From positions 434,001 through 498,000 of the forward strand of contig NZ_FXAO01000001.1 of assembly GCF_900177645.1 (NCBI RefSeq): a stretch of DNA of 64,000 nt. The letters are read 5' to 3'. The notes under the pieces are model-generated. The model was given only the letters and a program-made list of their open reading frames with translations, ran no database searches and was not told the DNA's origin. Shown here in pieces: positions 53,910-61,360 of this stretch. Each line of letters starts with the position of its first letter. The first letter of the stretch is position 1. The stretch comes from Arenibacter troitsensis (GTDB lineage: Bacteria; Bacteroidota; Bacteroidia; Flavobacteriales; Flavobacteriaceae). A program made the position numbers and the translations under genes.

Positions 53910-55970
53910 ATGGTAAGGGTAAAAATGTTAATGGGTCTGCTTCTTTTGGGCAATGCTGTGGCATTTTCACAAGTGTCCAATTTTGAAGTGGCACCCAATT
54001 TTGATCAGACTAATAATATACGTTGTTATTTGAGTAAGGCTGCTCGTAATATTACTCAAAATTCTTTAAAGGATATTCATAATATTAAGGACTGGGAAGC
54101 AGTAAGGGAAGAACGTTATGAGCAATTTGTGGAGATGATGGGGCTTCAGGGAAAGCAGCTCGAAGGAAATAGGCCGGCCCTTAAAATTACCAAGACAGGG
54201 GTCATTCAAAAAGAAGGCTATCGTATAGAAAAATTGTACTATGAATCCCTTCCGGGATTATATGTACCTGCCAACCTTTATATTCCGGATGGTATTAATA
54301 AGCCGGTTCCGGCTATTTTGTATGTTTGTGGGCATTCCCATACCCAAAAGCACCATTATCAGGCTCATGCTAAAAATTTTGCGCAAAATGGCTTTGTTTG
54401 TTTAATCATTGAAACCATTCAGAGAGGAGAGGTGAAAGGGGAACATTTAGGCCAAGAGTCAAATGGTTGGTTTCAATGGTACAGCATGGGTTACAATCCT
54501 GGAGGTGTCGAAATGTGGAATGGAATAAGGGGGTTGGACCTTTTAAGCGAAATGCCCGAAGTAGATAAGGACAAATTAGGAGTTACAGGAATTTCTGGTG
54601 GAGGATCCCAAAGTTGGTATTTGCCAGCAATTGATAAGCGGGTTAAAGCTGCGGCTGCAGTAGCGGGTGCTGGCTCTTTGGAAGGCCAAATAACACAAAA
54701 GACTATTGATGACCATTGTGATTGTATGATGCCTATAAATACCTATGGAATAGATTTCTCCGATATTGGTGCCCTAATTGCCCCTCGGCCGTTTATGATT
54801 GCCCAAACCAATCGTGATCTCTATTACTCCCTAGAGTCGGTACAAACCTTATTTAAAAAAATAAAACCCATTTATGCATACTATGGAAAATCGGAGAATC
54901 TAATTTTCAAAGAGGCCGATGGGCCACATAGTTATGGGTCCAATGAGGAGTTACGTCCTGAAATTTTATCGTTTTTTCTTAAGGAACTGCGTGGCATTAA
55001 TAGGTCTGTAAAACAAATCGGGGAAATCGATATTACCAAGGAATTAAGTGAGGATGCCTTAAAAGCCTACAAAATTAGTGGCCCCCCAAAAGATGACAGG
55101 ACCACGACGATACAAGATTCTTTTGTTGAGCTGGCGTCCCCCCCAACAATTGGAAAGGAAATAGAGTTCGCTAATTACAAACGGGAGGTAGTGACCTTTC
55201 TAAAGGAAAAAACATTTGGGGCATTCCCGGAACAACCTGTTCCGCTGGATATAAGGTCCGAGTTTCGAGCTTTGGACGGGAGTGATACCCAGAGACTAGA
55301 TTACAGTTTTGTACCTGAGGATGGCTGGCGATTAAAATTTTCTTTGCGAGTTAGAAAACCTTCTGATTCTACCAAGACCCGTCCCTTATTACTGGTTCTG
55401 AAAAGTCCTAACGAGGAACGATGGCATTCAGAGTCCATGGCTGCCGGTGCATTGAAGGAAATGGAGGTGGCCTATTTTGAGGCCCGGGGCATAGGCGAGA
55501 CCGGTTGGTCACCGAGCCTGCAATGGCATATTAGAAGATCTGCTGCGTGGACTGGGCGAACTATAGCATCGATGAGGGTTTATGATGTGCTGAGGTGTTT
55601 ACAGGCCGTACGGGAGATACCAGGTATCAACACCAATACAATTCATATAGCGGCCCAAGGAGAAATGGGGGTAGTCGCGGCCTATGCCGCGTTGCTGGAT
55701 GGAAATGTAAAAACTCTTTTGCTTAAAGACCCGCCTTCAACGCAAAATGTGGTCAGCGATCCATCTGGAAGAGGAGAGGCCTTAGAAATGCTAAATAGTT
55801 TGAGGGTGACCGACATAGCACAGGTGGCAGGTTTACATTTTCCGAATGAATTGGTAATAGTTGGGAATTCACCAAGTAGTTTTGAATGGGCAAAAAACCT
55901 GTACTCAAATTTAGATATTCCCGATGCATATTTGGAGGTCGACAAAATATCGCAATGGGTAAACAAATAA
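53910..55970 (+). CDS. Tandem acetyl-xylan-esterase-like alpha/beta hydrolase
   Basis: A 686-residue secreted protein (signal peptide ending VAFSQ) with two alpha/beta-hydrolase units. In the first, Ser229 is the nucleophile in GVTGISGGGSQSW, the catalytic His is in EADGPHSYGS, and the Asp is probably in IAQTNRDLY. This matches the AXE1-like carbohydrate esterases (CE7/CE15-like arrangement). In the second unit (about 440-686) the nucleophile elbow reads IAAQGEMGVVAA: the Ser position is Gly and Glu follows, so it should be inactive and structural. The active half probably removes O-acetyl groups from the glycan. It is cotranscribed with its neighbours (38 and 19 bases). Confidence 0.85.
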   Translation: MVRVKMLMGLLLLGNAVAFSQVSNFEVAPNFDQTNNIRCYLSKAARNITQNSLKDIHNIKDWEAVREERYEQFVEMMGLQGKQLEGNRPALKITKTGVIQKEGYRIEKLYYESLPGLYVPANLYIPDGINKPVPAILYVCGHSHTQKHHYQAHAKNFAQNGFVCLIIETIQRGEVKGEHLGQESNGWFQWYSMGYNPGGVEMWNGIRGLDLLSEMPEVDKDKLGVTGISGGGSQSWYLPAIDKRVKAAAAVAGAGSLEGQITQKTIDDHCDCMMPINTYGIDFSDIGALIAPRPFMIAQTNRDLYYSLESVQTLFKKIKPIYAYYGKSENLIFKEADGPHSYGSNEELRPEILSFFLKELRGINRSVKQIGEIDITKELSEDALKAYKISGPPKDDRTTTIQDSFVELASPPTIGKEIEFANYKREVVTFLKEKTFGAFPEQPVPLDIRSEFRALDGSDTQRLDYSFVPEDGWRLKFSLRVRKPSDSTKTRPLLLVLKSPNEERWHSESMAAGALKEMEVAYFEARGIGETGWSPSLQWHIRRSAAWTGRTIASMRVYDVLRCLQAVREIPGINTNTIHIAAQGEMGVVAAYAALLDGNVKTLLLKDPPSTQNVVSDPSGRGEALEMLNSLRVTDIAQVAGLHFPNELVIVGNSPSSFEWAKNLYSNLDIPDAYLEVDKISQWVNK

Positions 55971-55989
55971 TTCTTAAAAATAAATTAAT

Positions 55990-56940
55990 ATGAAAAAGAA
56001 AAAATACGTCGTGTATTTATATGCATTCTTACTATGCTTGGGATGCAAGGGGAAAAAAGAGGAAGTAGATAAAACCCGAGCAACTGAAGATTTTCCATCC
56101 GAAATGGTTTCTTTCATACCAAATCCCAAAGCTCCTGTTTTTGAGGGGGCCAATGCGCAAAATGCCTGGGACAGAAACTTAAGGGAAAGGGGATATATAT
56201 TATTTGAGGATAATATGTACAAAATGTGGTATACCGGTTATAATGATAGTATTAGCCCTAAGAGGTTTCTCGGGTTGGCCACTTCCAAAGATGGTATTAA
56301 CTGGGAGCGTTATAATGAAAAGCCCCTAGTACCTGAAACATGGATTGAAGATATGCAGGTGGTTAAATATAAACAGAAGTACTATATGTTCGCTGAGGGT
56401 AAGAACGATGTTGCCCATTTATTGACTTCTCCCAACGGAATTGATTGGACTTCCCAAGGAAATCTCACCATCTTGATGGCCAATGGTGAACCTATTAGTG
56501 ATGGTCCATTTGGTACCCCTACGGTGTGGATAGAAGGCGATAAAAAATATCTTTTTTATGAACGGGATGATTTAGGTATATGGTTGGCAACCTCCGAAGA
56601 TTTTAAGACTTGGACTAATGTTAAGGATGAGGAAGTGCTTAAAATGGGACCTGAAGGTTATGATTCTGGAGCAGTGGCGGCAAATCAAATTGTTAAGTAT
56701 AAGGACCAATATTTTATGTATTACCATGGTTCTTCAAATCCGGATTGGATGAAACCAGGGGTGGTGGCACTATGGACATCCAACGTGGCTATGTCCAGAG
56801 ATTTGATAAATTGGACAAAATATCAGGAAAATCCCATAGTGGAAGGGGATTATTCCAGCCCAATTCTGGTAAATGAAGGAGCAGGGTTTATATTGTATAC
56901 CATGCACGATAAAGTGCAAAGGTATGTATCGGGGAATTAA
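55990..56940 (+). CDS. Beta-propeller glycoside-hydrolase-like lipoprotein (GH43/GH117/GH130 type)
   Basis: A 316-residue lipoprotein with Cys19 (LLCLGC). Repeating blade motifs indicate a five-bladed propeller: NMYKMWYTGYN, LGLATSKDGINWERY, YYMFAEGKND, KYLFYERDD and YFMYYHGSSNPDW. Families GH43, GH117 and GH130 share this look; the arrangement of LATSKDGI and an Asp-rich start is closest to GH43/GH117-like proteins, but I cannot place the catalytic acids with certainty. It is the last enzyme gene of the PUL2 envelope operon. Confidence 0.8.
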   Translation: MKKKKYVVYLYAFLLCLGCKGKKEEVDKTRATEDFPSEMVSFIPNPKAPVFEGANAQNAWDRNLRERGYILFEDNMYKMWYTGYNDSISPKRFLGLATSKDGINWERYNEKPLVPETWIEDMQVVKYKQKYYMFAEGKNDVAHLLTSPNGIDWTSQGNLTILMANGEPISDGPFGTPTVWIEGDKKYLFYERDDLGIWLATSEDFKTWTNVKDEEVLKMGPEGYDSGAVAANQIVKYKDQYFMYYHGSSNPDWMKPGVVALWTSNVAMSRDLINWTKYQENPIVEGDYSSPILVNEGAGFILYTMHDKVQRYVSGN

Positions 56941-57104
56941 CGAAATGGGAATAAAAGGGTTCCAAGTGGAATATGCAACAATGTGGGTTATAGTGGCTGC
57001 TTTTCCTTAGATTTGCAATATTCCTTTTTTTAATAAGAAAATTAATTATTATAATCATTAGGGGCCATAGAGTTTAGGTCGTCCATTAATACAACATACT
57101 TTAT

Positions 57105-57878
57105 ATGTCTAAAAAAAATTCAACGGTGGAACGTAGATCCCTTATCATTGAGGACCTCGAATTTAATGGGAAGGTCGATGTTAGGGAACTTAGTACTAAA
57201 TTAGGTGTTAGTGAAGTTACCATTCGCAATGACTTGGCACAATTGGAAAAAAAGAACATCTTGATTCGCGCTAGGGGTGGGGCCCTGCGTATGGATCCCG
57301 TTGGAATTGATTATCATATTTCGGAGAAGGATAAGATTAATATTAAGGCCAAGCAAAGAATCGGAATAGCTGCTGCCAAATTTGTAGGTAGCGGGGATAC
57401 GATTATGATAGATTCGGGAACCACTTCAATGGAGTTTGTCAGAAATCTTGATTCAAAATTGGAATTGACCGTCATAACCAATGCGCTTAACATAGCCAAT
57501 CAATTGCATCAAAATGACAATGTTCAGGTGATAATACCTGGAGGGGTTCTGCGTAAAAAATCCTTTTCCCTTATAGGTACAGCTGCTGAAAAAAGTTTGA
57601 GAAACTATTTTTGCGACAAATTGTTTCTTGGCGTTGATGGTATAGATGTGGAAAATGGATTGTCTACTCCAAATATTGAGGAGGCACACTTTAATGGTAC
57701 TATGATTGATATGTCCCATCAAATTATTGTACTTGCAGATTCCAGTAAAATAGGTAAGAGAAGTTTGGCCTTTATTGGCCCTATTTCTAAAATAGATGTA
57801 TTGATAACCGATTCCGATATTACGAATGAGCAGAAGGCTGCTTTCGAAAATGCAGGTGTCAAAGTAGTAATAGCCTAA
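57105..57878 (+). CDS. DeoR/GlpR-family repressor, AgaR-like
   Basis: A 257-residue transcription factor. The N-terminal winged helix-turn-helix has VDVRELSTKLGVSEVTIRNDLAQLE (from about residue 23), the standard DeoR motif, followed by LIRARGGAL. The C-terminal sensor domain binds a sugar phosphate: IMIDSGTTSMEFVRNL, ITNALNIANQL, IIPGGVLRKKSFSLIG, FLGVDGID and LADSSKIGKRS. AgaR of E. coli has the same architecture and controls the GalNAc genes. Placement at the end of PUL2, with AgaS in the same locus, makes it the probable repressor of both PUL2 operons, relieved by an amino-sugar or tagatose phosphate. Candidate operators are noted at 30636 and 38756. Confidence 0.92.
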   Translation: MSKKNSTVERRSLIIEDLEFNGKVDVRELSTKLGVSEVTIRNDLAQLEKKNILIRARGGALRMDPVGIDYHISEKDKINIKAKQRIGIAAAKFVGSGDTIMIDSGTTSMEFVRNLDSKLELTVITNALNIANQLHQNDNVQVIIPGGVLRKKSFSLIGTAAEKSLRNYFCDKLFLGVDGIDVENGLSTPNIEEAHFNGTMIDMSHQIIVLADSSKIGKRSLAFIGPISKIDVLITDSDITNEQKAAFENAGVKVVIA

Positions 57879-58081
57879 ATTCTTATAATATCTGTTATTA
57901 GGGATAATTTTTGATTATATCCAAAACCAAATTTCTCCATTTGTCAATAAAAAATTATTCTTATTATAATCCCACTCATAGAGGAATGCAACTATGCAGT
58001 TTCCTAGGCCTTAGCCTACTTGCCAAAACAAACAACTTCCAAAATATTATTTTGTTCAAATAGCACTTTTAAGATTTTGAT

Positions 58082-59770
58082 ATGAAAATATGTAGTTATT
58101 TCCTTGTTATAGCCATGGTGTTTATGTCGTTAAATAGCTGTAAACCAAAAGAAAGGGGAGATTTTGGGAATACCATTAGTGCCAATAAAGAGTTGATCAA
58201 AAATGGCAAAGTAGCTTTCGAAGAATTATGCAGCTCATGCCATAATTTTGGGCAAGATGCTATTGGTCCTAATCTTAGTGGCATTACCCGAACCATGCCA
58301 ACCAACTGGATAAAGGAGTTTATTGGGAGTCCCAAAAAGAAAATTGACCTGAAGGATCCGCGCGCTGTTGCCCTTAAGGAAAAATATAAAGCGGTTATGC
58401 CGGACTTTCAACATCTTTCGGATGCTGATATTGAGGCTATTTTGGCTTATATGCATACTTATGACAAAGCCCAATTTAAAAAAGAAACCGACTCAAATTT
58501 GATAGAAAACCCCATTCGGGAAAAAATAATCCTTTCAGGTGAAACAGCGGATCTAGAATATATAGGACAAATTCCAGCTTCAAGCGCCCAACAGCCTTAT
58601 ACCAGGATAAATAAGTTGGCCTGTGAAAAGAATTCCGGTCGGTTATTTGTTAATGACCTGCGTGGAACTCTTTTTGAGTTAAAAGAAGGTGGTGAACCTA
58701 GCGTATACCTCGACTTAAATAAAACGCATCCCAACTTTATAGACAAGAATGGTATGGCAACAGGATTTGGAAGTTTTGCCTTTCATCCTGAGTTCAATAA
58801 AAATGGTCTATTCTATACTTCACATACAGAAGTTGCTGGTTCAAAACCGGCAGATTTTAAATTACCTGATAGCATTAAGGTAGTAATGCAAGGTGTTGTT
58901 ACAGAGTGGAAGGCCAAAGACCCGAGTTCGATGTCGTTCTCTGGTTCAACTCGAGAGCTTATTCGTTTTGATTTTATTGCGAATTCGCATGGGCTACAGG
59001 AGATTGCTTTTAATCCATTTGCAAACAAGGGTGATCAAGATTATGGAAACCTTTATATTTCTATTGGTGATGTTGGGGCAGTGCAAGTTGGATATCCCAA
59101 AATTGCGGATCACCATGGAGCTGATATCTGGGGTAGTATATTGCGAATAGATCCATTGGGCAATAACAGTGTTAATACTAAATATGGTATTCCTAAGGAT
59201 AATCCTTTCGTTGGTTATACTGATAAGAAAAAGGAAATTTGGGCATATGGGTTTAGAAACCCGAATAGGATTTCCTGGATGGACAGAAACAGAATTTTGG
59301 CCAGCGATATAGGTCAGGCAAATATTGAGGAATTGAATATTGTGGAGCCCGGTAATTTTTATGGTTGGCCAATTAGGGAAGGTAGGTTTATGTTTAATCC
59401 CAATGGAAATTTCAATAACGTTTATGAGCTTCCGGATAATGACTTGGAGGATTTTATTACATATCCTATTGTTCAGTATGACCATGATGAGGGACCGGCG
59501 ATTAGCGGTGGTTTTATCTCTAAAGGTAAATTGTTCGACGGAAAGTACATTTTTGGTGATATTCCAACAGGTAGGCTCTTTATAAGCGATTTGTGGAACA
59601 CAGATAATCCTAGGATTGAAGAATTGAAAATTGCTATCAACAATGAGCAAATCAATTTTTATGAATTAACGAAAAGCAATAGGGTAGACTTGAAATTTGG
59701 AAGAGGATGTGTTGATGATATCTATATTTTCACTAAGGCCGATGGAAAGATCTATAGACTTATGGAATAA
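58082..59770 (+). CDS. Cytochrome c domain fused to GSDH-type sugar dehydrogenase, lipoprotein
   Basis: A 562-residue lipoprotein (Cys20 in SLNSC). Residues 35-130 are a c-type cytochrome with CSSCH (Cys50, Cys53, His54) and an axial Met in KAVMPDF. The remainder is a six-bladed quinoprotein beta-propeller of the glucose/sorbosone dehydrogenase type: NLYISIGDVG, KIADHHGADIWGSILRIDP, EIWAYGFRNPNRISW and VEPGNFYGWPIREG. Such enzymes oxidise aldoses at C1 with PQQ and pass electrons to cytochrome c. The order cytochrome first, dehydrogenase second is uncommon to my knowledge. It lies 203 bases behind the DeoR gene, so it may have its own promoter. The substrate is probably a sugar released by PUL2. 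Confidence 0.88.
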   Translation: MKICSYFLVIAMVFMSLNSCKPKERGDFGNTISANKELIKNGKVAFEELCSSCHNFGQDAIGPNLSGITRTMPTNWIKEFIGSPKKKIDLKDPRAVALKEKYKAVMPDFQHLSDADIEAILAYMHTYDKAQFKKETDSNLIENPIREKIILSGETADLEYIGQIPASSAQQPYTRINKLACEKNSGRLFVNDLRGTLFELKEGGEPSVYLDLNKTHPNFIDKNGMATGFGSFAFHPEFNKNGLFYTSHTEVAGSKPADFKLPDSIKVVMQGVVTEWKAKDPSSMSFSGSTRELIRFDFIANSHGLQEIAFNPFANKGDQDYGNLYISIGDVGAVQVGYPKIADHHGADIWGSILRIDPLGNNSVNTKYGIPKDNPFVGYTDKKKEIWAYGFRNPNRISWMDRNRILASDIGQANIEELNIVEPGNFYGWPIREGRFMFNPNGNFNNVYELPDNDLEDFITYPIVQYDHDEGPAISGGFISKGKLFDGKYIFGDIPTGRLFISDLWNTDNPRIEELKIAINNEQINFYELTKSNRVDLKFGRGCVDDIYIFTKADGKIYRLME

Positions 59771-60437
59771 TTAACCTAAGAAAGCTAAGATTTAAAGGCG
59801 GCAAAAGAGGAAATATTGCCTGTTGTATTTTATATAGGTTTGCTTCAGTCTTAGAGGAGATACGCAATAACTTGTGTTTTGGGCATAGAACCCCTAATCT
59901 TTCAATATTAATTTATGGATTTTGGTGATAGGTTAGGTGCAAACATCGAGAAGTCCGCTTGAGTTTTTCAACAGGTTTTTTTCAAGTGCGTATTTGTTAT
60001 AATGATTTAATATCATACCAAATGAAGGTGAATGTCAAAAAAAAACTATTAACATACTGATGGTAAGTTTGTTACGTGTTTTAAGCTATATAGCGACTTA
60101 ATTGCGAGGTAATTGAACTCTACTCTACTGTTCACCATTGGTGAAAAGCGTTAAAATCACGCTTAAAATTCCAAATAGCGCCATGTTTAATTTTAAATTA
60201 AAATTCAATAGGGATTGCCAATGGGCATTTTTGAAAAAAAAACGTCCCCCTTTATATGAGTTTAATTTTGTTTATTAGTGAAACTCAATTTTGAGAAGTC
60301 CGTAAGACGCACTTAAAATTGCAAGTTGAACTAATCCCGCCTTTTTCGGCGGGATCTAGGTTCAATATCTCGACCCTTGGGTCGATTCATATTATTGGGT
60401 TCAGGGCTTGCCTTGAGGTTTAATACCTTTTATTTGT
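59771..60437. other. Intergenic region between convergent genes
   Basis: About 670 AT-rich bases without a plausible gene. Two hairpins occur near the end (60334-60355 and CGACCCTTGGGTCG at 60371-60384). I see nothing else recognisable. Confidence 0.55.
60334..60355. terminator. GC-rich hairpin between convergent genes
   Basis: ATCCCGCC (60334-60341) pairs perfectly with GGCGGGAT (60348-60355) around a T-rich loop. There is no T-run after the stem on either strand, so termination is plausible but not certain. Confidence 0.45.
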
Positions 60438-61325
60438 CTACAAATTTAGTTTTAAGAGTAATTCATGGGTGCCGTTGCTCAAATTGGCAATGGTATTCTC
60501 CGTAGCGCTTTCATATGCATATCCCAATTGTAGACTATTGCTGGCTTTAAAAATAAAGAAACCACCAAACCCTTCATCCATACGATATGCCACTCCTGGC
60601 TCTATTTTCTCCCCGAGCATAAAGGCTGCGGTGAAGTCCATTGAAAGGGGGGAAGCATTTACATATCGGGCTAATATGGAAGGCTTGAAAGTAATGTTAT
60701 TGTTTAAGGGTATGTCGTAACCTGCTGTAGCATATATATGAATCTTATCTTCTCCTTGTTTTGCAATTCCATTGTCATTGTCCAAACGGTTTGGACTGAG
60801 TATTCTGGGAACTGAAAGAGAAGCAAAAAATGACTTTCCTTTTAAATAGGCACCACTTCCTATATTTGGGGTAAAACTACCACTGATATTTGTTAAACTT
60901 GGGTCTGATTCAATGCTATAGGTTATAAGTCCATCCGTGTTGACCTTATATGAGTTTAATCCAGCTTTTATTCCCAAATATAGATGTGTATTTTCATTTA
61001 GTTGCAAATGATAGGAAAAATCCAGTGCCACCGACGTTTGGTTTTCAATGAAAGTTCTGTCATTGATGACGGAGATGCCTACTCCTAGATTTTTCCCAAT
61101 TGGAGTTCCAAAGAAAACGGTCTGTGTTTCTGGACTGCCTTCTACACTGGCCCATTGGCTTCTGATACCCACTCCAATATCGGTTTCCCCATTAGATCCA
61201 GCAAAAGCAGGATTAATAAGGTTCATATTATATCGGTAAAATGTAAAATTGGGATCTTGCTGGGCTGTTAATACACTAAAGGCCAGTAAGGTAGTTAGGA
61301 TAATATATATTGATTTTAGTTTCAT
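60438..61325 (-). CDS. PorP/SprF-family type IX secretion membrane protein
   Basis: A 295-residue outer-membrane beta-barrel. The signal peptide ends near LTAQ, and the mature protein begins QDPNFTFYRYNMNLINPAFAGSNG, the hallmark N-terminus of PorP/SprF proteins. Alternating strands follow (for example VGIRSQWASVEGSPETQTVFFG and NLGVGISVINDRTF) up to the terminal LLLKLNL. These proteins cooperate with type IX secretion and anchor a large partner protein with a CHU_C/type B sorting domain. That partner is encoded 35 bases upstream on the same strand. Confidence 0.94.
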   Translation of the reverse strand: MKLKSIYIILTTLLAFSVLTAQQDPNFTFYRYNMNLINPAFAGSNGETDIGVGIRSQWASVEGSPETQTVFFGTPIGKNLGVGISVINDRTFIENQTSVALDFSYHLQLNENTHLYLGIKAGLNSYKVNTDGLITYSIESDPSLTNISGSFTPNIGSGAYLKGKSFFASLSVPRILSPNRLDNDNGIAKQGEDKIHIYATAGYDIPLNNNITFKPSILARYVNASPLSMDFTAAFMLGEKIEPGVAYRMDEGFGGFFIFKASNSLQLGYAYESATENTIANLSNGTHELLLKLNL

Positions 61326-61360
61326 TTTAGTATTGAATTTTAAGTGGTTAACGATTGGGT

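Noticed and set aside
58994-59650. 218-codon minus-strand frame opposite the cytochrome/sugar dehydrogenase gene
   Set aside because: It is antisense to conserved quinoprotein motifs. The length is an effect of codon bias and no family features are visible.
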